A model generated the notes under the pieces. That model was not told the DNA's origin and did not search any database. It was given only the letters and a program-made list of their open reading frames with translations. A DNA stretch of 64,000 nt. It comes from Lycium barbarum (Eukaryota > Streptophyta > Magnoliopsida > Solanales > Solanaceae). The DNA is taken from contig NC_083339.1 in NCBI RefSeq assembly GCF_019175385.1, forward strand, positions 26,875,637 to 26,939,636, read 5' to 3'. Each line of letters begins with the position of its first letter. The stretch's first letter is position 1. This document shows positions 1-12,949 of the stretch, piece by piece. The translations under genes were made by a program, and so were the position numbers.

Positions 1-1497
1 TTCTTAACCCACTTCATTCACACCTACGTCACACCCTTGGATGCTATTATGGAATATTATCTAGTGAAATAGATTGAAATTGGATTTCATTCGCATCTCT
101 TATTTTGTTTGTCAATTCCATGAACTTGCTAGACAAATATTTGGAGGGATTATAAAAAAAAAAAAAATATTTAAAATATACATTAAATATGCAAACACTT
201 ATCTAATAGCTTTTTCCATATACACTAAGATCTCGTTCTTCACAAATTAATGCTGAAAAATACATTGAAACCACTTTGACTTGGATAGAGAATAAACATC
301 ATGTGAATTTGTGAACTTATGTCTACAGTGTATCTCACGCATAAATTTGAAAAATCTGTATTATGCACTTCTATATTTGTCACAAAAATCGATTATGAGG
401 AGAATTATTCATTTATTTGCGTTAAGAGTCTTGTTAAAATTTCTAAAAGCTGCTTTTCTTGAAAGAACTTTTGTTAGATTTGGACTCGTGGATTTAAGAA
501 TAACTCGGATATGTGTTTTGTTTTTGAGGTTTGACCATGTGGGCTCGGAGTTGATTTTTAGGTTAACTTTTGATTGACCTTGACCTAAACCGCATATGGA
601 ATTATAAAATTGAGTTCAATATCATTATTTGACCGTTAAGTGTTTTTTGGCTAGGGTTAAGCCGTTTGGTTACATTCGGATATGGAAAGGAGGTTTTAAA
701 AGTTTAGGCTTGAAATTTTGACGGATCTGTTCCATGGTCTATTCTGCAATTGCGGACTATTGGTCGCATTTGTGATGATGCCTGGTATAAAAGGGGTCGG
801 TCAGCTATGTTTTCACATAATAATTTCAAACAGAATCCCAAAGTTCAATGTCATCAAGATGGAGATACGAATAAATTATATGGGTATGGCGATGGCAGAG
901 GAAGTCCACTACATAGTTCTTGGTGGAACTTTTGTGGCGCAATAGCAATTTGGTACCCCTTTTGAGCATTGAAGTTTCATCATTATTTAATGCTAGATGC
1001 ACTTGCCGAACTATAAATATACAATATATAATGTTGAAGTTGAGCATTTTCAATTGCTTCTTGTGACTTGAAAGCATCTCAAATTCTGATACTTCCATGT
1101 GTGTTATCACTTATTTCTAAACCCGTGTATGAAACACATTAGCACTTTCTAGACCCGGATTAGAATTAAGTGGATAGGAGTCAAACACAATCTCTCTCTC
1201 TCTCTAATTTCAAATTATCTACACCTAAACATCTTTTAATCGAGCCTCTCAAAGTGGAACCAAGCATTTACAATCTATCCTGAGTTAATCTAAACGTACG
1301 CGGAGTTAATAGATTATAAAGACGGATGATCTATTGTCCTTTTTTTTTTTTTTTTTTTTTAAAATGAATGGGAATAAGCTTGTCAAAGGGGCCAGTTCGG
1401 TTCAGTTCATGTCCTGTTTCAGGACGCGGGCAGTCCCTTGCATTTAGAGGTCGATTCAAGGGCCTGGGAGGGGGAACCTGACCGGCCCATGGCCCCT
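1..1497. other. Unassigned flanking DNA, AT-rich
   Basis: No convincing gene is visible. The open frames here are short, lack recognisable domains and have no homologous copy elsewhere in the window. There is a CT microsatellite near 1190-1205 and a T run at about 1340-1360. The stretch around 470-860 has the style of a decayed gypsy LTR, with alternating TTGAC/GGTTGAC words and a repeated CGCAATTGCG/CGCATTTG-like word near 750-770, but no terminus or TSD could be found. It is simply the DNA into which the Mutator-like element at 1507 inserted. Confidence 0.5.
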
Positions 1498-1506
1498 TAT
1501 TAAGTG
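1498..1506. repeat. 9-bp target-site duplication, left copy
   Basis: TATTAAGTG stands immediately before the left terminal inverted repeat and recurs exactly at 15925-15933, immediately after the right one. Nine bases is the duplication length known for Mutator-like elements. Confidence 0.9.
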
Positions 1507-1660
1507 GAGTCCGGAACTAAAATGACCCAATAAAAAAAGATTGAACTAAAATACCCCAGAAAAAAAAAATGTTACAAAAGTACCTTTAACGCAGTATTTT
1601 ACTGCTATAAAGGATATCTCTCATCTTCTTTAGCGCAGTAAAATACCGCTCTATAGGACC
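1507..1660 (+). repeat. Left terminal inverted repeat of Mutator-like element
   Basis: Begins GAGTCCGGAACTAAAATGA and ends around CTATAGGACC. It is the imperfect reverse complement of the right end at 15719-15924. It holds two copies of the 15-bp dyad GCAGTA-NNN-TACTGC (1591-1605 and, with one mismatch, 1635-1649). Confidence 0.85.
1591..1605. promoter_or_regulatory. Subterminal palindromic site, left end
   Basis: GCAGTATTTTACTGC has 6-bp inverted arms around TTT. A second copy with one mismatch lies at 1635-1649. Right-end equivalents are at 15730-15744, 15774-15788 and 15831-15845. The outermost copies sit 84 bp from the left tip and 79 bp from the right tip. That symmetry and repetition suggest a protein-binding site, which is an inference. 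Confidence 0.55.
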
Positions 1661-2108
1661 TTTTTGTTTTGGTTAAACTCTCTTTCTTTTACATTTTCAC
1701 ACTTTTTATGTACTTTAGTCATAGATTAATCATGCTTCGAGACTCCGGAACTTCAATATTTTTATATAGAACCCTACTTATTTTTGTGCGATTAATAAGG
1801 CAGACTCAATACATCAAGGATACGCAAAACTTCAGATTGTCGTTTTAGTGGTTGAAAAGTGCTCGAAGTAAGTTTTTGTTTGAAGACTTGTTTTCATTAG
1901 CTTTAAGTTATTTATGTTTTAGGGTTTCGTGTTATTTTTAAATTAGTGCGTACCTTTATTTCAAATATGTCACTATTTTTTTTTATTATCAATTTAGGAT
2001 GTGACACTATAAACGATAATAAAGATTAAGATAATATTTATAAATATAAATAAATACGCAAAAAATATATAATATTTACTTAAACTGTACAACTTAATTG
2101 TATATATA

Positions 2109-2765
2109 CTATCCTGGATGGGCCCCACATGTGGTATGCCTGAGACTATCCTTAGGCCTAAGGCTCATACCATCCCCATCGCCCTCGCCATCGTCTCCAT
2201 CCCCCTTTTTTCTCTTAATAAGAGGGCGCTCTAAGCCATGATCATCCCTCGCCCTTGCGCCCTTCTGCATCACGTGCTTCTTCTTGAGATCTAGTCCCAC
2301 TGGTACGCTCGGAATCTCAGGCTGATCTGGTTCTGGAAACGAAACTTCATCCTCTTGGGGAGATCCCACCGCAGGCGCCGAAGGATGAACCTGAAAAATA
2401 TATAAAAATTAGTACCAATTCTTATTTATATTGAATACATTAACGTTTGTTAAATAATCAAACCTGTGTATCGATGAGTGCCTGAGTAGGCTCACGAGTG
2501 GGCTCCTAAGATGGGTCTGGTGCAGAATATGAAGTAGTCTCATGGACGAGATGCTGAGAGGCTGAAGCTGGAGCGGTGTGCTGTTCAAGGTCCAAATAAA
2601 GGTTAAAAAAAATAAAGTAATATTCACCTTATATTGAATAAAATTAAGTTTTACTAAAAATCTTACTTGTGGCTTGACAGTCTCATGAGAAGACACTTGT
2701 GGCTCGGCAGACCCATGAGAAAACACCTGAGTGGGTCACTCTGGTGGACCCACTGGTGATGAATC
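2109..2765 (-). pseudogene. PMD (MAIN-like) gene, 3' exons
   Basis: This is the 3' part of the gene whose 5' part lies at 12950-14825; the giant solo LTR at 2855-12944 separates them. Three minus-strand exons can be read with GT...AG borders at about 2765-2667, 2580-2464 and 2390-2109. The last encodes a polar acidic/basic tail with a stretch of Lys/Arg followed by Asp-Gly repeats and ends in a stop at 2109, which fits the low-complexity C-terminus usual in transposon PMD proteins. One in-frame stop is seen in the first of the three exons. No catalytic domain lies in this part. The exon model is read by eye from splice consensus and would need a homologous intact copy to confirm. Confidence 0.6.
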
Positions 2766-2849
2766 CTAAAATATGAAAAGTTACAAAATATTAAGTAACA
2801 TATATATTTAAAATAAGTACTTTATTATGTCAAAGAAGTATTTTAAATA

Positions 2850-2854
2850 CTAAC
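2850..2854. repeat. 5-bp TSD of giant solo LTR, left copy
   Basis: CTAAC, repeated exactly at 12945-12949. On the minus strand the duplicated bases (GTTAG) are also the first five bases of an intron of the PMD gene. Confidence 0.85.
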
Positions 2855-2946
2855 TATAACAGTTCACTTTTTAGACTGTGTTAAGGCATAAAAGCTACTA
2901 CGAACTCGTTGGTGCTCTTTCAGACTTTTTTTTGAAAAGAGTCGCC

Positions 2947-2972
2947 ACCTAATTTAATTTTTAGGAAATTAG
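2947..2972. promoter_or_regulatory. Conserved LTR hairpin beside GAGTCGCCA word
   Basis: The CCTAATTT...AAATTAGG inverted repeat directly follows GAGTCGCCA, whose complement TGGCGACTC equals the core of the tRNA-Arg-type primer site of these elements. The same module occurs at 16859-16890, about 46065-46096, 52199-52231 and about 59981-60014. Confidence 0.55.
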
Positions 2973-3494
2973 GAAAACTGGGGGTCAAGGGTTCATTCTG
3001 TAACTACCCATTTGGTCGTTATTGCATTTCCGACACTTTTGACCATTTCCCTAGATTGGTTAGCTCACTTTTGACCCGAGGGAACTATCGACACGCTTCC
3101 CGAGGTGTTTATATTTGATTCGGGTGACTTTTCTTGAAAATTGGGCTTAAAGCGAAAAATGGTTGACTCAAGGTTAGCTTTTGGGTAAACGGACCTTTTT
3201 CGAAAATCCGTCGATTCCAAGAGGTCCGGATGGTCATTTAGAACTTATATGCGTATTTGGTTCGGTTCCCAATGCACTCGGGTGCATTTTGAGACTTGGG
3301 TTGGAAAGTTAGTTTTGAGGTATCGGGGGTTGACTCGGTCAACGAGACCACCAATGGGAATTCCGAGGCCACGAGTGCGTTCGTAGCGTGTTTTTATGTA
3401 TATCTGCATATTTGGTTTGTATTCGGGATGTTCCGGCTGCCAATTTCAAATTTGGAAGACACCAGAATTCGGTGGCGCCATGGCGGTCTGGTGC

Positions 3495-3600
3495 CTCTAA
3501 TTCAGTGACCTCCAATTTGGTGCCTCCAATTCGGTGACCTCCAATTCGGTGCCTCCAATTCGGTGGCGCCATGGTGGTCTGTTGACCTCCAATTCGGTGA
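3495..3600 (+). repeat. Short tandem words CCTCCAATTCGGTG
   Basis: About six or seven degenerate copies of a 14-17 bp word built on CTCCAATTCGGTG, with GGTGGCGCCATGGNGGTCTG occurring on either side. The corresponding position in the related LTRs at 22720-22850 and 28800-28940 has a different repeated word, based on CCGCTGGAGCGGT. Confidence 0.7.
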
Positions 3601-4595
3601 CGGGCAACGACTGGGGTATTTAATGCTATAAAATCCCAAATCTTTCCATTAATTTGTTGTTCCTAAGTAGTTTATCTTGGGAGCTTTTCTAGAGGTTTCT
3701 TGGAGATATTTTGGGAATACTCTTGGAGGTAAATCTTGCTATCCCCCTTCTATTTCATTAATCCTTATCATCATAGATTCCCCCCCTTTCCTTAAATAAT
3801 CCCTTAGGAATGGAAGATGGAAGTGGGTTTTGATGAACTTTTTCCCAGGCTTATTAATGATAAAATCGATAGTGTTTATGTTAGATTTTGATGAATCTAA
3901 GCTTGTTAATCATATATCTTCCATTTTTAGTGTTGAATTTCGGAATCTAAGAGTTAGGGTTTATACCCAAATTAGGGGTTTTGCTTCAAATTTGAAATTT
4001 GGTAAATCTATGGGTTAATTTAGCAATTAGTGGTTGAGTTATGATCACCTAGTGCTTAATTTGATATTTTGCTTTCGAATTTTTCGTTTTGCCCTTGTGG
4101 GCCCTATTTCCCCAATTTCTAGGGTTAGTTTGACCTAAATTGAATAGTAGCAATATTAGTATCATTCTTCATGATTTCTAATCTAGATTTTGAATATGCC
4201 TAGACTACTTTGGTTCTGAGGCTCAGCGAAAGGGGAAAGCTAAGGAGTGAGTTGTTGATGTTTGCGATTCGGCCATCCAGATAGGTTATGGCTTACCCTT
4301 GGTGAGACTTTGTATAGCGAAGCATATATTTAGATTACATTTTCGAAGAAAGCATGTAAACCTTCGGGTATGAAGTTGGATTGGATATTGCCTTAGGTTG
4401 GGCCCTGTTGCGTGATTGGGGCTAGCCACCCCGTTGTGTTGTGACTTGATTGTTTTATTGTGTTGGTTTGATGCCACGTGTTGTTAGGAGATATTGGGAA
4501 TTGTTGTTCCATCTTGATTGTGATATTATAGTATCTTACGGGTGGATGTTAATACGAGGATAGAGTTCTATATGACTTGTGTAGTCTCTCATGAT

Positions 4596-4720
4596 ATTGT
4601 TGGCGTACCCATGTTGGCACTTGTGACACTGATATGTTGTTGGCGTAAAATGTTGGTACTTGTGATATTGATATGTTGTTGGTGTACCCATGTTGGTACT
4701 TGTGATATTGACCTGATTCT
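4596..4720 (+). repeat. Three tandem copies of about 40 bp inside solo LTR
   Basis: Three successive copies of a unit containing GTTGGTACTTGTGATATTGA. The related LTRs at 23840 and 29945 have a single copy, so this is a local expansion. Confidence 0.75.
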
Positions 4721-7700
4721 TGATGTTGGCACATGCATTGCACCCATTCTCATGATATACTGTTGATACATTGTCGGTACTTGATGAAACATTGTGATGA
4801 GTTGAGCTCAGTTTGCATGCAAGTGATGTGAGTAGTTCGATGTCCGCTGGTTGTTCCGGAATCATGGATTGTGTTAAAAAAAGATGAGAGTCTGTGATCC
4901 AAGGTTATGTACCGGAGCGGAATGAGTGTGATAAGAGGTCTTGTTGTTGTCATCTACATACTTGAATCATACATTGAGCACTCATCTTGCATATATATAT
5001 ATCTATAAGGCACATTTGACAGGGCGGTGACGATATGGCCTATGTTATTTTGAAATACTTGGGAGGTTTTATACTAATTGCGCGACCATTCTATGCTGTG
5101 TGATACAGGATGGTCGACAAGTGTGAAGGGTGGAAAAGTCGTCTCTATAATGTGTGATACGGAGTGACATACTACATGGACTTCGCGGGTCCCCCATGGG
5201 CTGTGCTACCGAGACGTCAATATTTCCGTCCAGAGTACATGTGTACACAACATTACATTGCATATACATTTCATACATTATTGCATTGCATTGCACTTGG
5301 TTTATGTTGTGATATCCTTGTGATGTACTTGATATTCTTGTGATGTACTTGTGATCTATGGATTCGGACTGAGTATTTGAGACTTGGCACATTTGGGGAG
5401 TAGATGCTTCAACTTAGGTGATGACGTGTAATTGGTTCTGTCTTGTGGATGATTTATACTTGTTGATTTATCTGCCTGTCCTGCTTTATTGTCTGAATTA
5501 TGTCAGCTATGCTTAGTCGGCCGATGAAACCTACAAGTACCGTTGTTTTGTACTGACCTACGCTTGCTGCATTCTTTTATGGATGTAGAGTATTAGACAG
5601 GTTCCACTCTTTTCGGGGATGATTGGCGAGGCTGCTGTAGAGTCATTCCAGGGTGAGCACGATGACGGCCGCTGCCCAGATGTCCTCTTCTTTACTTACT
5701 TGTCTTACTCTTATTTCGAGACAGTTGTATTATGAGACTTTATCATCTTTCAGACATCGTAGTATGTAGTTAGTGCTCTTGTATGACCAGACCAGGTCTA
5801 TGGGGGTTGTATTTGGTATTTTCGCACTTTATCTTATGTGGATGATTTGAGACTTATTCTATATTTATTTCTTCCGCCTTTACTTACATTGGTTATATTG
5901 GGATAAGGGTTCGCCTATCGCAGTGGGAATGATAGGTGCCCGCAAGGCCTAGTAAAATGGGTCGTGACATATTCAAATACTGTGAAAAATCCTTTGTAAT
6001 CCAGAGTTCTAGGTAAGGGTTCTGATGATCCCTTAGGGAAGGTGTTAGGCACCCCAGTATTAAGGATCCGCCCATACGGTTGACTTTCGAATTCCAACGT
6101 ATGAGCGTTTGCATGAACTGTCCATTTAGTGTTTATTCCCGCAAATATTCTTGTCATTTCGCATATCATTTTTAAAAGAATTTGAAGATGTTCCTTTTAT
6201 ATATATGGTACGTAGGTTCGGATTTATAATGTCCGGGTAAAATAATTCCCCCTTTTTTGTATGTAAGGGTGATGTATTTCGTTTGAAAATGAGTATAAGA
6301 TCGTTGTCTTATTTGAAAAATATAAACTTATAATGTTTTGAAATGTCCAATTTTGTCCATGCTTGACTCATACTTTATTTGGTTCAATCCGTATAACACG
6401 TTTAGAACACTTTATCTGAGAACTCATATGTATACGAATGTATTTATTTTTAGGAAATGCATTGTTTGAGACAATTTATGAAATTGGTTTTGTGTTTTGG
6501 ACCTTCATAACCAACATTTGATTTTTTTGAAAGAGATCTACCTATTTTGGGCCCAAATGAGTTTGTTTAAAGGCTTTAGGAGTGTTCATATCCTCCCCTT
6601 TTTTATTTTCTTGTAAATGGGATTTGGGTCGAAAAATCTTTTTGTTTTGGCCAATTCTGGCCTTGTCTTGCCAAAATCAGTGGGGTTTGGCCCAAATTAT
6701 ACCAAGTTAGTCATAAAAATACTTACCTATTTTTATCCTTTTAGTTCTAGAAAACAAAACTCGGTTTTGGCTTTGGAAAAACAATCCGTTTAACACATTT
6801 GCATTAGTCAAAGCCCTTTTTTGAAATACTCTTTTCATTTTCTTGTTTTAAAGATTTAAAACCATATCAAATAGTTTAATTAATCCACTTTTAAGTTGTC
6901 AAAAATCATAAATCCGGGTTTTTGAAATAAGCGGTTGGGAATCTAGACGGCATGAGCACCGTTGTCCTAAGACTACTAGTTCACACAATAAAGATTTCAC
7001 TATAACATGAGTTTGTATAAGTTTTACAAACACATGAAAACTCAAAAAACAGAAAAACCAAAAAAAGAACAAAGGAGAGCAATGAGCAAATAATGTAAAG
7101 ACTTGGGGCGTACCAAGCCCCTAGCTAGTCATTTTCACCCATAGCTAGGCCTTCTGCGCGCCAAGCTTTTTCTCTGTCTTTGCGGACTCAATATCTCCGA
7201 GGAAAGAATTTTCCTTATTGGGCCTGAGGCCCAATAGGCAGGCTGACCGGACCCGAGTGGCCATGTGGTGAGGGAGGAAAGAAAAAGGGGAAACCGGTTA
7301 GTTTATAATTTTTGATCTTATCACAATTATACTATGAAAAAAGGGGAATATACATCAAACATATACATGTATATCAAAACAAGCTCAATTATCACGATTA
7401 TACTAAGAAAGAATAGGCCATATACATCAAACATATACATGTATATCATCACAGATTCTATAGGTCAAGGAAGCACGACAGCTGTGCCAAGGGTTATGTG
7501 TGAATATCACCAGGCCTGTTGGCTGGTCCTTGGTAACGAGGAGGAAGGGTAAGTCGTTGCCCCCGAATTCCCGATGCCACACAAGTTCCAAGGGGTTTCA
7601 CAAACCCCAGGCATGGCTGGCCATCAGGGAAGGCTAAGACTAGACCTCACCCCAAAATTACCTTGACCCATACCAATTCAGCCACACAAACATAACCAGA

Positions 7701-10700
7701 TCCCAGGATAAGACATTGCACAGCTGCCCAGATTCACCATGCACACACTTATGAGAGAGGCTAAAAATAGACTAAATGAATCAAAGAACTAAAAGACCAA
7801 GCCCACAGTCATAGGGTAACACAACTGCAACCCATGAATTTATAAATGCGACAAAGGAAAAACAACATAGTCATAGAGAAAAATAACACCGTTGCAATAT
7901 CAAATATGGAAGGATTTGGGAAGATAAATCAAAGTCACACAGTCATGAAAAGGGCACACAAGCTGTGACACTCAAAGGGGAAAATCAGTACCAAACATAC
8001 CACCATGAAGTGAACTAAAGCATCGTTGTCTCTTACCAATGAGAAGAGCATATAAAACCAAACAAGGATATGGCCATGGCAGGGAAGGGGGGCAACTAAT
8101 GCACTCTCAAGGACAAGTAAACAAAACCAGATAAAGGAAAATGAGCAAGTAAAATTTGCACTTCTGCCTAACCTTCCATCTTTGTCTCTATTTTGAACTC
8201 ATGGGCACAATTATTCTTCATTTGGTCAAAATCAACCTTACTAGGTCAATGCTAACTCTAAGCTGGGGAGGGGGGGGGGGGGGGGGGGTTTCACTAAGCC
8301 TAGGGAGGCAGAATCTAGATGGTTTCCAGCATTCTTGGCAATGAACCTCAGCCTCCACAAACCACAGAAGTGCCACGGGACCTCTTATTTGAAGGAGACT
8401 GTTGTGAACCAGGCTAGGCCTGGCTTTCCTCTTCTCCTTTCCCCAAGGCCCCTTTAAAAGGCCTTCCTTAGGTCATGTGGCTTGGTTAATTTCCAGCCTT
8501 CTCTATGATCACATGGAGGTTGCATTGTTTAAGGTTACCTAGCCTAGGACTTTATATAAAAGGGTTCCAAATGCACATGCTCAAACCAAACAGACCTATC
8601 CATTTATACTAAGGTCAAAGCCATTTCCTAGAGAAAATAGGACAGGTTAAACTAATTCAAGTGATGGCAGGATCAGGTTCAATTAATACAGACCATTCAG
8701 GCTCCCTTGGCTTCCCAACCTCATCCCAGATAGGTCTACATTCTTCATAGGTTGAAGTTATGGCACAAGTCTCATCCAAACTAACCTCAAGGGCACACAT
8801 GACCAAATCAATAATAAAGCAAGCACAACATTCTCACAAAAAGGCCTAGGGAAGACTCCACAAGCAATCAAGACTTAAGACAGTGTTACTTATTTCCGAT
8901 AAAAAAGAGTTTGACAGCATTTATGTCTTTAGAGCATACATTTAAAACTGGAAGCCTTTAAATCTGACCTCTCTTTTATTACCCAAGCATGTAATAGACA
9001 TGTTAACTAATCAGGATTACTTGTTAACAAAATGAATGAGCTTTGAAGACCTTTGTTAAAGTAAAGAGATTTCCAATGGGCAAGTTATATGGAAACTTAG
9101 TCAAAACAGTCTTAAAACAATTTTGACCCTTAGCAATGACCTTTCAAATACTTAGACTAATCAGAAGGCTTTCCTCAAGGAACAAAAAGAAGGGGAAAAA
9201 AAGTAAGAGATAGGTCTATGGCATGATCATAGTTTGGTAAACAAAGAGATTCAATCATCACATAGGAAATAGATTTCAATCAGGGAAAACTCTCAGTCAC
9301 TAGTCTTGGATAAACAAGATAAGAAAAAGTGGATAAAAGACACATGATCACACAGGAGCAAGTAGTAAGCAACAAAGTTGACCCTTAGTTCTCATGATGT
9401 GGAATCAGACCAGCACCAATACATTTATCAGTCCTACCTTTTTACACAAAACCAGTTTGAACAATAACACTCCAAACAGGCAGACATCTTAGATAAAGAG
9501 AAACTTTCAGGAGACATGGTGAAAATCATACAACACTTATACTTTTTAAATATTGATAGTAGTTCATTTAACTCTAGGTGTATTCCCCCCTCTCTTTAGA
9601 TATAGCTAAGTTGTTCTAATCTACCTAAGACCTTTATGTGTCCCAAGATCACGAGGAGAAGGTCAAAAAATGAAAGAAACAATCTTAGGCTCCTGAAAGG
9701 GAAACATGATAGGGTGGGGTCATCACCTCCCCATCTTCTTTTTTCTGAGTCTCCTTTCAGCAAAAAGGGATCCTGGGCCCCACTGGTCACTACCTCCGGT
9801 TCATGCCCAGGCTCACCTTTTCCTCTCCTAAAACTCTTGCCCCCATTCTATAGCCTCATCCTAATCTTCCAGTGACAACACTAAAGGTCATAGGCAGGTT
9901 CAAAACAACCTAGCTCTATCACACTTCCACAGTTGACTCATGAAACTATGCCCAACTTTTAAAGACTTTTGTTGCCAAGTTCAAACATGATGCACTAGGA
10001 ACAGACCCACCATAAACATGTAAAAACAATAACAAGCTAGTGTTCCTAAGAAACTTCAAGCTAAAATTATAATCATGAAAGGATCTTTGCTCTTAACCAC
10101 ATTGCATTCAAAGAAACACACATTTTCTTTCCATCAGGATCAATTCACACAGAGAGAAACAACAACAGACTCCAAGCACGATTACTCAAGCCTTAGCCAA
10201 ATTCTGAGACATTTTCCTTAACCTTTTCTGAACCTTATCATTACTCCTTTAATAGAACTCAGTTCACAACATCAAAAGGGAAAACAAAGCATCCAGGACA
10301 GCCACACAAAGATAAAATAAGCAAACTTATATCAAGGTTCCCATTACTGCTCTTCCTTTTTGTCCTTTATCTTTATAATCATCCTAAATTAGGTGATTAG
10401 TCTCAAAAAACAAGATTTTTCTAAACATAACACATTCATGGACATTTCTACAATTGTTGGACCAAAACAGACTTACACATATACATATATTTCTTGGCAA
10501 GCTACCAATTCTTAAGCCCTTTCCTTTTAATGCCATTTTTCAGAATGGATGCATCTCATTACTAGGTTAAAGCAAACATAACAATTATCCCTTTAACAAG
10601 CCTATTTAAATAAATGACTGACCATTTTGGACCAAACAAAGACCATCTCAAGACTGCCCTGAAGTCAGTTCATTGTAGCAATATTAAAGACCTTTTAGAC

Positions 10701-12944
10701 TCATCACAAGCACTTACATATTCTCCAGGTTCTACTCAGAGGTGGGTTCAACAAGTTCCAATGCTCACCACAAGCAAAACAATCAGGCAGATGCAAGCTA
10801 AGTGAATATTTTTGATCAAGTTCAAATCCCTTCCCCTCCCAAAATCATTATTTAAAACCTCTATCCCAACATATTACTAATGTGACATAAAATACCAAGT
10901 CTTATGACCTCAGACCAACCTTCCAATAAGATATTACTAGATGGAACAAATAAGAATCAGGCCAACATCTTACTTAACCCACCTGTAGCCATTAACTACC
11001 CTTGAAGCCAAACACATTTACCAAGTAGGACAAATAGAATTAGACAAAACACTTAATAAACCTTAAATCTTCAAACCAAACACATGATCAAGTAGGACCA
11101 AACAGGATCAGACTAGGTCCAATATATATCAAACCATCAACCTCCCAACCAAACACATGATTAACTAGGATGAACAGGATCAGGCTAAGTCCATATATAA
11201 CAAATCTTCAACCTTAAAATAATCTCCATACCATACACACTATCAAATAGATTGCTCAGAAACCAAATCAAACACCTCACTTTAACATACCTTTAACCCC
11301 TCTCTGAATTAACCTTCAAGCCAAATACATTTCCAAATGGACACAGCCAAAAATGTAAGTCAAATAATTCACAGAAAGGTCCTATAACCTCCAAACCAAG
11401 CACTGTTACATGGAACACATCGGATTAAGCCAAGGATAATACATAATAGACCCCCTTAATCCCTATTTAAAACACAAGACTCATTATACACAGATCAAAC
11501 AAACACATAGCTTAAACTACATTCTAAGCCACACATAATACTCTTAATCACATTAAACTACACTAATATAGACAGGACTCTAAATGGAAAGCAATAAACT
11601 AAAGAGTATTTACCTTTTGTGAGTGCAACCGGGGTAAGCAATGGACTTGGATGCTTCTATGCTTCCAATGCTAGACTCAGCCACCAACACCACAACTAAA
11701 TAAAATGCAGAAAGTTTTAGAACTAAAGAAAACTGAAACCTTTTGGCTAAAGCTAAAATAATGTGACTGATGGAACTTTTAAACTTTGAAAAATCGTAAT
11801 TTTAAAGCCTTTCTCAGTTCCAACCCCTTTCTTTTTTTGAACAAATGGGGTTCTATCCTAGAACACATCTCGGAACTCATACAACCGATGTGGGACTTGT
11901 AAATTTACACAAGTCTTCACTTAAAACTTCAACACACGGCCCAGATCTGAAGTAAAAATGGAATCAATGGCTCAAGTCACTTCAACACTAATGTAAACGA
12001 CAGAAAATATAAAGAAAGGGGCTGGTCTGTACCTTTAGGGGCTGTTTGGCCAGGTTTTGTGGGAGAGGAGCCGTGAAGGAGGACGGAAGCAATAAATGCT
12101 CTGTCCTTTCCTCCACGCCGAGCCCTGTTCATGCTCAAGTGGCGATGGGACAACTGAGTAGGGGGGAGGGGTAGGGTGGCGGCTAGGGTTTTGAACCCTA
12201 GCTTTAAGAGAAAGGGAATGACTCCTTAGGGGTCTTTTGATAATGAGGCGGGGAGTATTATTACTCCGCCTTGGGCCGGGTCTAAGCAATTGGGCCTGGG
12301 CTCGGTCCCCTTTCCTTTTAAAAAAAATGATGGGCCATTGTAAGTGTATATATATACATGATGTATATTTGTCTATACATGGTGTGTATAAATATGTATG
12401 GAGGGTCGGGGATAAATAATAAAAATAAAAACCCAATCATTAGCCCATTAGGATTTAATTAATTCTAAAACATGACTTATTGAAAAATCATTTTGCAGAT
12501 AATGGTCCCAATAATTTACCAAATTAATTAACCAGATAATTTATCAATTAAACAATTACGCAAACACATAGAATCAAGGTTTGAGGGGTAAAATGGTCAA
12601 TTCTTTTAATTACTTAAAGTACCTTGGACAATAAATAGAATAAATCACCCATTGTTCTAATTTTCCTTGATTTAATCAATTAAGTAAATAATTATTCAAA
12701 ATGGTTTTTGCCCTTGATTAATTTTAAAAATATATTCCCTAAATGTCATAACACCTCAATTAATTTCCACAACTTAAAATATCCTGAAAATTCTCTTTAT
12801 CAATTCAAAAGGGTGAAATATTATCCCAAATAATTTTCATAAAATCATCTAGACCTTTTAAGGTGCGCAACTAATTTTACTTATTGTCCAAGGACTCCGA
12901 GTACTTAAATTTTTTTACGGGATGTCAAAAATTAGGTGTAAACA

Positions 12945-12949
12945 CTAAC
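12945..12949. repeat. 5-bp TSD of giant solo LTR, right copy
   Basis: CTAAC, identical to 2850-2854. Confidence 0.85.

Larger units (their letters stand above)
2999..5969 (+). mobile_element. Solo LTR, Tekay/Del-like gypsy family
   Basis: It starts TGTAACTACCC and ends GGGTCGTGACA, with flanks CATTC (2994-2998) and TATTC (5970-5974), a 5-bp TSD with one change. The flanking giant LTR reads continuously across the insertion when compared with its other copies. The sequence is homologous along its length to the LTRs at 22268-24841 and 28344-31030, for example the GGTTCGGCCATCCAG-like block near 4267 and the CTTAGTCGGCCGATGA block near 5512. A TATA box (TATAAAA) is at 3627-3633. No coding domain is present. 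Confidence 0.85.
2855..12944 (-). mobile_element. Giant solo LTR, Ogre/Tat-like family
   Basis: On the minus strand this LTR starts TGTTTACACCTAATTTTTGA and ends at 2855 next to the exact TSD CTAAC. Subtracting the nested solo LTR at 2999-5969 and one extra TSD copy leaves about 7.1 kb with no coding domain. It belongs to the same family as the LTRs at 16772-32278 and 45982 onward: it shares the GAGTCGCCACCTAATT module, the GTTAGGCACC module (6047-6056), the CCAAGCCCCTAG segment near 7115 and the AACCCCAGGCATGG-like segment near 7600. No internal region or second LTR remains, so it most likely arose by LTR-LTR recombination. A 19-base G run lies at 8270-8288. At 7321-7447 there is a tandem duplication with a period of about 71 bp containing two copies of CATATACATGTATATCA. 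Confidence 0.85.

Noticed and set aside
311..577. Open frame of 88 codons near the left edge
   Set aside because: No recognisable domain, and composition like surrounding AT-rich DNA.
2109..2369. Possible independent host gene with acidic tail
   Set aside because: It lies inside the Mutator-like TIRs, has splice-acceptor context at its 5' side, and matches the expected C-terminus of the PMD gene interrupted by the giant LTR.
12035..12436. Open frame of 133 codons on the minus strand
   Set aside because: Inside the giant solo LTR; not open in the corresponding part of the LTR at 31250-31450.
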